From Pelodiscus sinensis (Eukaryota; Chordata; Testudines; Trionychidae): a stretch of DNA of 64,000 nucleotides. Position 1 is the stretch's first letter; each line of letters starts with the position of its first letter. A model generated the notes under the pieces. The model worked only from the letters and a program-made list of their open reading frames with translations, was not told the origin of the DNA and made no database searches. The DNA lies in contig NC_134720.1 in the NCBI RefSeq assembly GCF_049634645.1, forward strand, positions 13,594,001-13,658,000. Reading direction: 5' to 3'. Shown here in pieces: positions 1 to 13,470 of this stretch. The translations under genes were made by a program, and so were the position numbers.

Positions 1-267
1 CATCCAGGGGAGTCAATCGGGCGGCTGCAGGAGAGCTTCCACCCTGAGGAGCCCGCAGAGCCACCCCAGTCCTCCTCATAGGGGGCTCGTACCCCATTCC
101 TGCCTCACCTCCTTTCACTTACCCCTCCCTAGCCCCCCTTTCTGATGTACAAAATAAAGGACACGTGTGGTCAAAAATAGAAACTCTCTTTATTTAACAA
201 AACTCGGGGAGACTGGGAAAAGGAGGTGGGAGAGGGGAAGACAGAGGGTGGGAGAGGGGAGGGCAAC

Positions 268-814
268 TAAAATGATCAGGTGTTTGGAACAGGTCCCATA
301 TGAAGAGAAGCTAAAGAGACTGGGACTTTTTAGCTTAGAAAAGAGGAGACTGAGGGGGGATATGATAGAGGTCTCTAAAAGTATGAGTGATGTGGAGAGG
401 GTGCATAAAGAAAAGTTCTTCATTAGTTCCCATAAAAGAAGGACTAGAGGACACCAAATGAAATGAATGGGTAGCAGCCTTCAAACTAATAACAGAAAGT
501 TCTTATTCACAAAGCAAATAGTCAACCTGTGGAACTCCCTGCTGCAGGAGGCTGTGAAGGCTAGAACTAGAACAGAGTTTAAAGAGAAGTTAGATAAATT
601 CATGGAGATTGGGTCAATGGAGTGCTATTAGCCAGGGGGTAGAAATGGTGTCCCTGGCCTCTGTTTGTGGAAGGCTGGAGATGGATGGCATGAGACAAAT
701 GGCTTGGTCATTGTTTTGGTCCATCCCCTCCAGGGTACCTAGTGTTGGCCACTGTCGGCAGACAGGCTACTGGGCTAGATGGACCTTTGGTCTGACCCAG
801 TACGGCCATTCTAA
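268..814 (+). mobile_element. CR1 LINE 3' fragment inside Harbinger copy A
   Basis: The sequence encodes the end of a CR1 reverse transcriptase, with the recurring FSLEKRRLRGDMI stretch at about 330-370, followed by the CR1 3' UTR with CTGGGCTAGATGGACC at 771-786. It is 5' truncated and broken by stops. The same fragment occupies the same position in the Harbinger copy at 21226-23372. Confidence 0.85.
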
Positions 815-859
815 GCTCAGGGCTCAGGGTCTGGGGTCTCACTGAACCACCCTGATTTT

Positions 860-1135
860 CATGCACACCTGCTCCTGGGTGGCCAGGCTGGCAGCTATCC
901 TGCCCTAGATGGCCGCTTTCCTGTGCCTAGTGCGGAGGTCGTGGATGAGGTCCACGATCTCCGCACTAGACCAGGTGGGCGCCACCTCTTGCAGACCTGG
1001 GCAGGCTCTCGGGAGCCGCCAGCCTGGTCCCGGGAAGAGGTGGAGGGCTGGGTGGCAGCGGGTGGCTGGTTCGTACCGTGCCAGGTGCAGGGTCTGCTGG
1101 CTGGGTGCTGGCAGGCTTGCACCTGGCACGGGCAC
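860..1135 (-). pseudogene. Myb/SANT-like Harbinger accessory protein, N-terminal remnant
   Basis: Read on the minus strand, a proline-rich leader runs into TWSSAEIVDLIHDLRTRHRK, the start of the Myb/SANT-like (trihelix-like) DNA-binding domain of PIF/Harbinger elements. In these elements the Myb-like protein is known to help the HARBI1-type nuclease reach transposon ends in the nucleus. About ten residues present in the copy near 22.8-23.0 kb are missing between the first and second helix regions, and no continuous domain remains. It is therefore a non-functional remnant within the non-autonomous element. Confidence 0.7.
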
Positions 1136-1463
1136 CGTAGCCAGTCCGTGCCCCTTTAAGGGCTCCGGGGCCGGGAGGGGGGCAGACGAGTTTCCCTGGT
1201 GGTGCCCAGAGTGGACACCAGGGAAAGCTGGGGAGGGCTAGCCTCCCACTAGTTCGAATTAAGAGGCTACACGGCCCTTAATTCGAACTAGTTAATTCGA
1301 ACTAGGCGTTAGTCCTCGTGGAATGAGGTTTACCTAGTTCGAATTAAGTGCACCGCTAGTTCGAATTAAGTTCGAACTAGCAGTTTGCCTGTGTAGCGCC
1401 TATCAAAGTTAATTCGAACTAATATCTGTTAGTTCAAATTAACTCTGTAGTGTAGACATACCC

Positions 1464-2682
1464 TTAGGTAGTAGCAATAGTAGGGTAGTATCCTCTTAGG
1501 TGGACCAGCCTTATAGGGAGGCTAGAATTCCCCACTGAGTTGTGAGGAATAAGTCCCTTACTTACTCCCCTCCTTAGATTGTGACTCCAGAAATACAGGT
1601 GAGAATAGGGGCTACTCACCTGCTTTTTCCAGTTGTGAGCAAAGTAGCAGACAGTGGCTGGAGATGGTGGCTGGTAGTGCAATAAGCCCTGACTCTATAC
1701 TAGATTTATCAGCCAAAGAAATCTGTGGATATACTGGGAAGAACAAGCTGTTCACAAAAAGTGGTGAAATAACTTACTTATCCTCTAATGAGAAGGTCAG
1801 TGAGGGATAAATTGTGAATTTAAGTCAAAATTTGTTCCTTGGGTTATTCCTGTGCACATAAGATAGAATAAAACATTCTCTATGGTTAGAATCTAGCCCT
1901 TTTGGGCAAGATTAATCAGAACCCAAATAAAGGATTCTTATATTTCCTTTTTAATTTCCTCCAACCCATTTGTCTGGGTTCTGATTTCCCCCCTTATCTT
2001 CCAAGTAACCCAACAATTGTTAGGATCCCACAATAGTGCTATAGTCTGCCATTTTTTGCAACAATGTTTAGAAACCACTGTCACTGACTACATTTCATCC
2101 TGCATTCTCATAACTTGAATGTACCACATCTGCAAAGAAATTGACAGTCCCTGAGTGACAGAATAATGTACTACAACTAAATTATCGACTTGGGTAAATT
2201 TCTCTTACAGATGGTTATAATCTCTGCAGCACCAGCAGAAAGAGAGAATATGTCAAGGCTACAGCTTCGCACAGAGATTACATTCACAGTTACAGACTTC
2301 AAATCATTGGAACTGTAAGAACATCTATTTGCTTTCAGATTGGTGTATTTTTGTATGGATGGATTTATTTTTATTATGTGGTTAAACATTTTTATGGAAA
2401 ATATTATGAAACATTTTTAAAAAATAAAACAAAGGTGTTTGTTTTTTATGGAGATAGGGTCAACATGTGAAAAGGTCTTTAACGCAAAATGAATCAGTTA
2501 AAGAAAATTTTTAAAGCCAGTTGTGACAGGGATTAAGACCCTATGGGCAGAGGAAGTCCCAGACTAGGCATGCTCCAAATGCTGGGGATGTATAAAAAAC
2601 AGCAGAGCAGCTCAGTCTGGGCTGACCAGCAGGGAAGAAGGACCTTCACCCAGAGCTCCTGAGCTGCTGCAGCTGAAAGCCC
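1464..2682. other. No feature seen; AT-rich unannotated DNA
   Basis: I see no ORF with a recognisable domain, no paired terminal repeat and no repeat family I can name here. The short ORFs are what random AT-rich sequence would give. Confidence 0.5.
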
Positions 2683-2939
2683 CTAGTTCGAACTACCCGT
2701 TAAACCTCCTTGCAGGAGGAATAACAGGTAGTTCGAACTAGGGATTTAATTCGAACTACCGGATCCCTGTCGCGTGTAGACTCAGGCAGTTAGTCCAGAC
2801 TTGTAAATTTCAAAAATGGCGACTGGCCGGGAAGATGCAAATCAAGCGTAGGATATTTAAATCCTGGGCTTGATTTGCAACTTCGAATGCCTACATTAGC
2901 CTCCCTAGTTCGAACTAGGGGGCTAGTGTAGACATACCC
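2683..2939. mobile_element. Harbinger-type MITE, left end lost
   Basis: The right terminus GTGTAGACATACCC ends at 2939, followed by TAA. Internal AGTTCGAACTA palindromes (2687, 2730, 2905) are the subterminal repeats seen in the longer Harbinger copies. The left TATGTC end is absent. It is inserted at a TAA in a Penelope-like 3' end that continues at 2943. Confidence 0.7.
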
Positions 2940-3118
2940 TAACAGATTTATTGGAGCATAAGCTTTCATGGGCAAAGACCCACTTTGTCAGATGCATGTG
3001 ACGAAGTGGGTCTTTGCCCTTGAAAGCTTATGCTCCAATAAATCTGTTAGTCTATAAGGTGCCACAGGACTCCTCGTCGCTTTTGCAGAGTCAGACTAAC
3101 ACGGCTACCCCTCAGATA
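2940..3118 (+). mobile_element. Penelope-like element 3' end with inverted repeat
   Basis: Positions 2941-2995 and 3002-3056 form an inverted repeat of about 50 bp centred on TTTCATGGGCAAAGACCC and its complement. It is followed by the PLE tail CAGACTAACACGGCTACC (about 3092-3109). Inverted copies of the terminal region are a known feature of Penelope insertions. Confidence 0.7.
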
Positions 3119-3234
3119 TAGTATACAAAGTGCAAGTACTAATATGTTATTGTGTTTCAGAGGGTTATTGTTAACTCAGTCTGAGATGAATTTTGCATTT
3201 AATTTGGATTGCAATTAGGGATTACTTTGATTTT

Positions 3235-3535
3235 GTCTAGCCGCGGTGAGACCGAGGCCCAGCACAAATGCTGGCGGCCACAGGGAGCGAGCAGGGCCTG
3301 GCAAGGCGGCGGAGGAGGTAAGGCCAGGGTGGGACAGGGCAGAGCAAAACCAGGGGTCACCTTGGGGCTGGGCCTCTCCCAACAACCAATGCAGAGGGGA
3401 AGAGCAAGGACAGCCTCTGACCCTCCCTGGTGTGGGGGAGGGCAGAGCCGGGGCCAGGTGGCCTTGGCCCTAGGCTCTCCCCGGCTGAGAGGGGGGGTTG
3501 GCAAACATAGCGAGCAGGGGGTGTTGCCTCCTAGT
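3235..3535. other. GC-rich island of unknown nature
   Basis: About 300 bp of GC-rich sequence stands sharply against AT-rich flanks. ORFs run through it on both strands but match nothing I recognise, so they are probably compositional. No terminal repeats were found. It could be a fragment of an unrecognised element. Confidence 0.3.
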
Positions 3536-5865
<2,330 letters not shown>

Positions 5866-7149
5866 CATTTTGAAGCACTTGGGGGAGGGGAAAGTGATCA
5901 GGAATAGTCAACATGGATTCACAAAAGACAAGTCATGATTAATCAATCTGATGAGCTTCTATGATGAGATCACTGGCTCTGTGGACATGGAGAAGTCAAT
6001 GGATGTGCTATACCTTGACTTTAGCAAAGCTTTTGATACGGTCTCCCACAAAATTCTTGCCAGCAAGTTAAGGGAATATGGCTGGATTGGATAAATGGAC
6101 TGTGAGGTGAACAGAAAGCTGGCTACGTTGTTGGGCCCAACGGATAGTGATCAATGGCTTAATGTCTAGTTGTCAGTCGGTTTCAAGCAGAGTGCCCTAA
6201 GGATCAGTTTTGTTCAACATCTTTATTAATGACCTGGATGAGGGGATGAATTGCACCCTCAGCAAGTTTGCAGATGACACTAAGATAGGGGGAGAGGTAG
6301 ATATGTTGGAGGTCAGGGATAGGGTCCAAAGTGACCTAGACAATTGGAGGATTGGGCCAAAAAGAAATCTGATGAGGTTCAACAAGGACGAGTGCAGAGT
6401 CCTGCACTTGGGAAGGAAGAATCCCAAACATTGTTACAGGCTGGGGACCGGCTGGCTAAGTAGCAGTTCTGCAGAAAAGGACCTGGGGATTACAATGGAA
6501 GAGAAGCTGGATATGAGTCAACAGTGTGCCCTTGTAGCCAAGAAGGCTAACGGCATATTATGGTGCATTAGGAGGAGCATTTCCAGCAGATCTAGAGAAG
6601 TGATTATTCCCCTTTATTCAGCACTGGTGAGGCCACATCTGGAATATTGCGTCTAGTTCTGGGGCCCCCACTATAGAAAGGATGTGGACGCATTGGAGAA
6701 GTCCAGCAGAAGGAAACCAGAATGATTAGGGGGCTGGAGCACTTGACTTCTGAGGAGAGGCTGAGGGATTTGGGCTTATTTAGTCTGCAGAAGAGAAGAG
6801 TGAGGGGGGATTTGATAGCAGCCTTCAGCTATCTGAAGGGGGGTTCCAAAGAGAATGGAGGGAGGCTGTTCTCAGTCATGAGGGATGGCAGAACAAGGAG
6901 CAATGGTCCCAAGTTACAGTGGGGGAGTTCTAGGTTGGATATTAGGAAAAACTATTTCACCTTTGAGTGAAGCACTGGAATGAGTTACCTAGAGATGTGG
7001 TGGAATCTCCATCCTTGGAGGATTTTAAGTCCCAGCTTGACAAAGCCCTGGCTGGGTTGATTTAGTTGGGATTGGTCCTGCCTTGGGCAGGGGGCTGGAC
7101 TCGATGACCTTCTGAGGTCTCTTCCAGCTCTATGGTTCTATGATTCTAT
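5866..7149 (+). mobile_element. CR1 LINE, 5'-truncated, with RT remnant and 3' end
   Basis: Translation gives the CR1 reverse transcriptase from the conserved HGFT block (about 5920) through YLDFSKAFDTVSH (about 6012-6050), which holds a catalytic Asp, and the FADD catalytic box (about 6268-6279). It then continues to the CR1 C-terminus and a 3' UTR ending GGTTCTATGATTCTATG at 7149. Several stops and frameshifts break it, for example at about 5937 and 6650. Full CR1 elements also carry ORF1 and an endonuclease; neither is present. It closely resembles the CR1 at 35.4-37.5 kb. Confidence 0.93.
6210..6656 (+). pseudogene. CR1 reverse transcriptase fragment (FADD box to C-terminal part)
   Basis: This 148-residue open stretch begins at the conserved FNIFINDLDEG segment. 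It contains the CTLSKFADDTKIGG catalytic box (residues about 16-29) and the LGRKNPKHCY region typical of CR1 ORF2, and stops near the end of the polymerase. In a live CR1 this would be the internal part of a roughly 900-residue endonuclease/reverse-transcriptase that performs target-primed reverse transcription. Here it is a fragment of a 5'-truncated, broken copy and cannot be functional. Confidence 0.85.
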
Positions 7150-7821
7150 GTCTAATTTCCTGCAGGAGAGATGCGTTTCATTAGAAGCAGTAGGGGGGAC
7201 ACACTTTTTCTTGCTTTTATGTTTTCTTGCCACAAAACAGAACTAAAAGCTGGACTCTTTAAAAGCGCCAATATAATTTTATTTTAGAAATAAATGTTTT
7301 GTAAATGCTTACAAATAATTTAGAAAAGACTGGTAGCTCTGCTGCTACAAGCAACAATGCTTGAGGTAAGAGGAAAGACTGTTAAATTCCAAGGCTTAGT
7401 CACTAACTGCTGCATTTCAGAGTGTGACTACACTACAGAGTTTTGTCGGAAAAATGTCTGTTTTTCCGACAAAACCTGCATGACGTCCACACTGTAATCG
7501 TGTTTTCCCAAAAATAAATAGAAAGAACAGATGTGTTTTTCCAACATTAGTAATCATCTTTCTATGAGGAAGAAGCCTTTTTCCAAAAGAGCTCTTTCAG
7601 AAAAAGGCAGATGTGGACGGGAAGGAGGGATTTTTTTCAAAAGAAGAGGCCTCCAGGAAATAACACACGTACCCTGATGGCCACTCCATCCAAATTAATC
7701 AGGACTCTGTAGTTTCTGTCTCCCAGTCCCTCTTAAAGCTGGAGGCACCTTGGAGTAGCCTGGTGGCTAGAAGCCGGCCTGAGAGCAGCACCTCACTGCG
7801 CGGCTCTCCCTGCCACAGGCC

Positions 7822-9569
7822 TTGCCACCCATGGCCCAGCCTCAAGCTCCCCGCGACTCCCCTGGCCCTTGCAAGGAGCAGCCCCAGGGGTCCCAGGACC
7901 CACCCAGAGGGACCAAGAGGCGGGCACCCTCCTGGTCCGGAGTGGAGATCCTGTCCCTCCTCGATCTGTGGAGGGAGGAGGACACCTTGCAGGACATCTG
8001 CTCCAAGCGACGAAATGCCGACATATTAGAGTGCATGTCCAAGTCCCTGGTGGAGCCTGGACACCCACCCCAGACCTTGAAACAGGCCCAGAGTAAGGTG
8101 AAAGAGCTCTGTCAGGGATATATGAGGGCCAGAGAGCACAGCTTGTGCTCAGGGGCAGAACCCCATACCTACCCCTATTAGGAGGAGCTGCATCAGATTC
8201 TGGGGGGTACAGAAACATCTTCCCCACCCGTCATGGTGGACTCGGTCTCCAGACCCCCATTGTCACCTGGCCGGAGGTCACGGTGGAGAAGGACCAAGGC
8301 CAGCTGGAGGAAAGGGAGATGGATACTGTCACCCTGTCCCTGGAGCTGGTGCTGGTTAGCCAGGATGTCTCCCAGGCCTCCTCGGATGCTGGGGAGGGAT
8401 CTTCCAATGAGTGGTCTGTTTGTAACACACACAGGGTGGGGGAGTCGGGTGCACAGGGGGCGGGGTTTGAGTGTCGCTCAGGATGCTCAGGCTGGACATC
8501 GTGCTGTGGTCCGCGCACGTGCAACCACGTGCAGGGTTAGTGTGTGGCACATGGACACAGCAGGCAGCCCCTGAGCATAGGTGGGATCCTGCTGCCAGGC
8601 TCAGGGGAGGCCACACACATCCTGCCACAGGGGAGGAGAGTGAGGGGGGCCTTTCCCAGCACAAGCCATGGCTGAAAGCAGGCTAGGCACAAGGTTGCAG
8701 GCATGACCCCAGACACCCCAAGGAGAGCCGCACACAGCACGTGAGCATTCCTTCATGTGTGAGGCACCACCTGATCCCGTGGGCAGTGCTGCAAGCTGCA
8801 GGTGTGTGCAGACTCCAGGGAGGTCAGGCTGCTCCCATCTATTCTGCTGACCCTGGGGGGATCCCACTGTGGCCAGACACTTCCCTGCCTGCTTGTCCAT
8901 GGGCCAGAGGCCCCTGTGAGGCGGGGCCTGCTGGGAAGGCAACACATGGCCTTGCTCCTGGCACATTCCCCTGCTCTGGGCTGTAGACTGTTGGTCATTG
9001 CTCACAGAGGAGGGCACGGCCTCCGGGACAGTGTATGAATGGATGAGATGACCGCCTCTCCCTCTTTGTGTTCTCCACAGCCGGACTGGTTGGGGCTGAG
9101 GGGTGAGTCACACCACCAGAGCCCGCCACCAGAGCCTGGGGGACCAAAAAGCATGCCAGGGTCCAGGAAGACCCATGCCAGCATCCTGCGTGTCATGCAG
9201 CAGACCTTGAGGATGGTGAGTGGCGCAACCATGCATGAAACCAGCTCATGCAGCAGTGTGATAACATGTGTGCTGTCATGTCGTGCATGATGGCACACCC
9301 GCCTGCTACCAGTGCTCCTGGCGTTCATCCTCCTGCCCCCCCGCTATGCCCATTCCCCCTCCACGCGATGCCATTGCCCCCTCCCCGTGCTCCATCTGCC
9401 ATCCCTGATCCCGCTCCAGCCCCCTCTTCTGTCCACCTCCCTGTGTTCCCCGGATCCACCCAACCCCAACTCTGAAGAGGTCTACATACCCGAGGTGGCA
9501 CATCTTGCCACTCCCCATCCCCCTCCAGCTTATGAGCCCCCTCCCCCTGCACACCTTTTTAAAATGTAA
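7822..9569 (+). pseudogene. Myb/SANT-like DNA-binding protein of Harbinger (broken)
   Basis: Residues 31-110 of the ORF starting at 7822 form a Myb/SANT-like (MADF/trihelix-like) domain beginning SWSGVEILSLLDLWREED and ending in the KVKELCQGYMRARE helix. In Harbinger elements such a protein is a nuclear partner of the transposase that binds the ends. A TAG at 8179-8181 interrupts the reading frame just before the conserved EELHQILGG stretch. After that the acidic tail (EEREMDTVTLSLELVLVSQD) continues in another frame, so at least one nonsense and one frameshift mutation are present. A second block (about 9091-9214, followed by GTGAGT) and a proline-rich block (about 9320-9569) look like later exons. 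The exon limits are inferred. Confidence 0.75.
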
Positions 9570-9611
9570 TATAAATACAGTCCTCATTTTGTTGGAAACA
9601 ACACAGGTGTT

Positions 9612-9617
9612 TTTATT
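9612..9617 (-). terminator. Poly(A) signal of the Harbinger transposase gene
   Basis: AATAAA on the minus strand lies about 95 bp beyond the end of the HARBI1-type frame, in the narrow gap between the two convergent genes. Confidence 0.6.
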
Positions 9618-9710
9618 GAGATGTCAGGGAAGGGGCAAAGGGAGGGTTTGTGGTGGGGAAGGGATAGGGCAGCAAGCCAGAGGACCCTATTGGGGACGCC
9701 TTGGGGAGAG

Positions 9711-11049
9711 TTACTGGGGTGCTTGAGAGAACCTCTCTCTCAGGGCTTCCCAAATGTGCACACCAACCTGATGGGCCCGCTGATGGAAAGCTTGCCCCTT
9801 GCTGCCGGGATCTACCTCCCACCCCAGGAGGAAGGCCTCATTCTTCCTCTCCACAATATTGTGGAGGACACAACATGCCGTGACCACATGAGGGATGTTG
9901 TGTTCTCCCACGTCCAGGTGGGTCAGCAGGCACCTGAACCTCACCTTCAGGCATCCAAAGGCACACTCAACTTGGATTCGGGCCCAGCTGCGGTGGGCAT
10001 TAAATTGGTCCCTGCTGGAGCCCAGGTGGCCAGTGTACGGCTTCATTAGCCATGGCATCAGGGGTAAGCCCCTATGATCTACAATGGCATCTGCATGTCC
10101 CCAAGGGCAAGTTTATGACGGGAGAAGAATGTGCCCGCCTCCAGCTTCCCATACAGGCTAAAGTTCCTGAAGACACAAGCATCATGTGCCCTGTCTGACC
10201 ACCCAACAAAAATGTCCGTGAACTGTCCATGGTGGTTGACCAGGGCCTGCAGCACCATCGAGAAGTAGCCTTTGTGATTGATGTACTGGGCTGCTCGATG
10301 CTCCAGTATGCGGATCTGTATGTGGGTCCCATCAATCACTCCACCACAGTTCGGGAGCCCCAGGGCAGCAAATCCAGCCACAATCGGGTTCAGGTCTCCC
10401 AGGAGTATGACCCTCCGCAGCACGATCTAGTTGATGGCCTTCACCACTTGCAGGAGACAAACAAATACACCAAAGAGAGAATGAGAGGGAATGCCTGAAC
10501 CTTTGGGAGGTGCCTGTCCCCCTTCCATCCCATTCCCCCCCTCAAGCCTTCCAGGAGCCACCCATGAGGCCACCCCCCCTCCCCCAGCAGCAGGGCTGTG
10601 TGAGGGTGGAACAGCACAACACCCCAGGAACAGGGTTTCTATCCCCCCCCATTTTGCTCCCCCCATAACCTCTACCTCCCCTTTCCTGAGGGTTCCCCTT
10701 TTTGAGGACTTCCCCCCCCCATGCAGGGACTACCTCCCGAGAGTGCTTTATCTCCATGAGGAGAGCCCTGACGGTGGACTTTCCCAAGCCAAACTGGTTA
10801 CCCGCCTACCAGTAGCTGTCTGGGATGGTGAGTTTCCAGAGGGCAATTGCGACCTGCTTCTCCAGAGGGAGTTCGGGCCTTAGGTGAGTGTCGCGTCTCT
10901 GGAGGCAGAGGTGAGCCAGGCACACAGCTCCAAAAAGGTGGCCATCTGCATGCAGAGGTTTTGGAGTCACTGCTGGTCGTCCCACTGCTCCATGACCAGC
11001 CAGTCCCACTAGTTGGAACTGGTATGAAGCCTCCAAAAATGCCTCTCAA
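9711..11049 (-). pseudogene. HARBI1-type DDE transposase of Harbinger (broken)
   Basis: The first exon runs from about 11049 to 10745 and includes the RRDTHLRPELPLEKQVAIAL block and, after a TAG, the GKSTVRALLMEI helix. An intron follows, and the second exon starts near 10460 (VVKAIN). The nuclease core has GVIDGTHIQI (first Asp, about 10320), VGWSDRAHDACVF (second Asp, about 10200) and VECAFGCLKVRF (Glu, about 9960), so all three acidic catalytic positions are recognisable. Breaks: TAG near 10803, a stop after KAIN near 10430, a TAG near 10076 with a frameshift joining to the C-terminal frame, and a likely acceptor-site insertion near 10453. Known family role: DNA cleavage and strand transfer during cut-and-paste transposition. 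This copy is inactive. Confidence 0.85.
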
Positions 11050-11612
11050 CTGTGGGGTGCGGCTGCCAGAGTGGAGCAGCCACAGCCACGGAGAGGGTCC
11101 TCAGAATGAGCTCGAGGTCCTGCTCAGTCAGGATCAGGAAGGCAGCTGACACAAAGTGCTGCAAAAGCTGCAGCATGGCCATGTGGGATCATCACATGCC
11201 CAGGGGCAGCTCCAGCTCCATGGCACCAAGAGAAAAGCTGTGGCATCCAAAAAAAGCTGGACGACCACAGCAGGCACTGGAAGAGCTTTGCTGTCCCTCG
11301 AAGAGTTAGCAAGCAAGCAGCAGAAGCAGAGGAACAGCTGTCCAGGGGGGTCCCTTTAAGCGCATGTCTCTGCAAGGCTTCAAACCCGCACTCGGGAGCA
11401 ACGGGTGACCTAAAGCCCTGGCTGAAGTGGTTCTGGGTGGCCTTTTATGTGAGAGAGCATCCAATCAGTCTGGTCACTGTCTTTCGAAAAAGTGCATCCC
11501 TTTTCAATGGGCTTTTGTGTATGGACGCGCTCTTTCGGAAGAAGTTTTTTCAGAAGATCTCTTCTGAAAAAAACTTCTTCTGAAAGAAGCCCGCAGTCTA
11601 GACATAGCCTCA

Positions 11613-12354
11613 GTTTAATTTAAAATCCCCTGTATTTATTTACAATTAAAAATAATTGTATGTTGGTTCTCTCATCTTGGTCAGAATTGAAGGCTACAAC
11701 ATTGAGGTGCACTCAGATCCTTTCTACCCTTGCCCTATGTACTTGAAATGTAGAATATGTCTAGAAACCTCAAAGTTCAAATCTGGATCAGAACCACTCC
11801 GAAGTTTGTTGGTATTTGTATCTTCTTTAGGTTTCACTTTGGCTCATGGGCGAGCTGGAGCTTAGCTGCAAAATTTCAAATGCGTATCTAAACTTCCTGA
11901 AAATTCAGGGGGGTTGGATTTATGTTGTGGTTCACATTGATCTCTACTGAGAACCATGATTGCAACAATAGGGTGCCCACATCTGGTATCATTTTAGTAT
12001 TAGCAGCACTAAATATGGTGGCATCCAGCAGCACTAGTCATGAGCACAGACCTGGGATTTATCTAATTTCCTAAAGTTCTTCCCCCATTATTTTTCCAGG
12101 TTTTTTGCACTGGTGTGAAACAGCCTATTTCATACATGCTCCACAGAGAAACAGATGACATATTTGCCATTTATCTGTTATACACTACATAAATATATTT
12201 AACACTTATGTCAGAGTATATGAAACATTACAAATATTACTAAAATAATATGTTCTTACAAACTCCATCTCCATGGAGCCCTGCATTTCTATACTTATAT
12301 GATTCTAAAATTGTCTGCTAGCTATAATTTCAAATATTATCCCTGAGGCAAGTT
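11613..12354. other. No feature seen
   Basis: AT-rich DNA with no recognisable ORF or repeat ends. Confidence 0.5.
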
Positions 12355-12475
12355 CATAAAATTCATAGATTCCAAAGGCAGAAGGGACCATTGTGATTAT
12401 CTGGTCTGATCACATAGTTTCATTCTCAATTTAAAATTGGAGGCGCATTTGTTGACTAATTTCATAACCTTGATG
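12355..12475 (-). mobile_element. Old CR1-type 3' fragment
   Basis: The stretch beginning TTCATAGATTCCAAAGGCAG followed by AGAAGGGACCATTGTGAT is a familiar CR1-related 3' UTR segment of sauropsid genomes, in reverse orientation. It is short and diverged. Confidence 0.55.
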
Positions 12476-12729
12476 GGGTGTCTCCTTAGGGTCCTTGCAT
12501 CCCCATCACATTGCTCAGTTTTGTTTTCCCCTTCGTTTTAACGAAGGGTAATATTTTTAAAGGCACGTAGTCAATGAAGGAGCTCAAGTCACATTTTCAA
12601 AAGCATATGTTTACACAGTATCACAGCCCAGGTGGATAGACTTGGATGTCCAGGGCTCACTTCAATAATAGCAGTGGTGGCTGTTTGAAGTGCAGGTTGG
12701 CCTGGAGCTCAAGCTTTGAAGCCTAAGGA

Positions 12730-13371
12730 GGTTGTGATAGAAATGTAGCCGTGTTAGTCTGGGGTAGCTGAAGCAAAATGCAGGACAATGTAGCACTTTA
12801 AAGACTAACAAGATGGTTTATTAGATGATAAGCTTTCGTGGGCCAGACCCACTTCCTCAGATCAGATAGTGGAAGAAAATAGTCACAACCATATATACCA
12901 AAGGATACAATAAAAAAAATGAACACATATGAAAAGGACAAATCACATTTCAGAACAGAAGGAGGATGCGGGGGGGGGGGGGGGGGGGAGGAAGGAAGGT
13001 AAGTGTCAGTGAATTGATGATATTAGAGGTGGGGAGAGTGGGATGTTTGTGAGTTAATGGTATTAGAGGTGATAATTGAGGAAGCTATCTTGGTAATGGG
13101 TAAGATAGCTTGAGTGTTTGTTCATTTCTTTTTGGAGAGTGTCGAATTTTAACATGAATGACAGTTCAGAGGATTCCCTTTCAAGTGCAGATGTAAAAGG
13201 TCTTTGTAGCAGAATGCAGGTGGTTAAGTCATTGAGAGAGTGTCCTTTCTGGTTAAAATGGCAAGAAACTGTTTTTTCTTTGTGATCTTGTCTGATATCT
13301 GTTTTTGTGGGCATTAATCCTTTGGCGAAGTGTCTGAGATGATGAGCCTCAAAGCAGAGTCCTACCTTCAA
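12730..13371 (-). mobile_element. Penelope-like element 3' fragment
   Basis: The PLE tail (GTAGCCGTGTTAGTCTG at 12746, TTTATTAGATGATAAGC near 12820, CCCACTTCCTCAGATC near 12847) is followed by a minus-strand ORF (13371-13063, 102 residues). That ORF resembles the C-terminal part of a PLE protein after the GIY-YIG endonuclease, with a SCHFNQKGHSLNDLTTCIL stretch and an ELSFMLKFDTL stretch. A G homopolymer lies between them (about 12970-12988). It is 5' truncated. Confidence 0.65.
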
Positions 13372-13470
13372 GGATAGCCTACACTGCTACATTGAAAGCA
13401 CTCGAATGAGCAAGTCTATTGACTGAGCTAGCAGACTGGATACCACAGAGGTGTGCAAACCACCAGAAGT

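Larger units (their letters stand above)
1..1463. mobile_element. PIF/Harbinger element, cut by window start, carrying a CR1 insert
   Basis: The right end is the inverted terminus TGTAGACATACCC, ending at 1463 and followed by TTA. The interior matches the copy at 21226-23372 in the same order: end of a HARBI1-type N-terminal region (1-120), a poly(A) signal AATAAA near 153, a CR1 3' fragment (about 268-814), and an antisense Myb-like gene remnant (about 860-1135). Relative to the other copy it lacks roughly 150 bp before the CR1 and about 30 bp inside the Myb region. The subterminal part (1245-1450) is full of AGTTCGAATTAA-type repeats in both orientations. The left end lies outside the window. 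Confidence 0.8.
7420..11609. mobile_element. Near-complete two-gene PIF/Harbinger transposon
   Basis: Ends are GAGTGTGACTACACTACAG at 7420 and GTCTAGACATAGCC ending 11609, imperfect inverted repeats of the TATGTCTACACT type. The flanks read TCA on both sides (7417-7419, 11610-11612), compatible with a 3-bp duplication, though the usual Harbinger target is TWA. Foldback segments lie just inside each end, for example around 7440-7480 and 11530-11585. Two convergent genes fill the element: Myb/SANT-like on + (7822-9569) and HARBI1-type nuclease on - (11049-9711). Their 3' ends meet near 9.57-9.62 kb. This is the canonical layout of an autonomous Harbinger, here about 4.2 kb and decayed. Confidence 0.85.

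Noticed and set aside
8145..9038. Many overlapping ORFs on both strands at 8.1-9.0 kb
   Set aside because: They overlap the broken Myb-like gene and its probable introns; only the frames with recognisable Harbinger blocks were kept.
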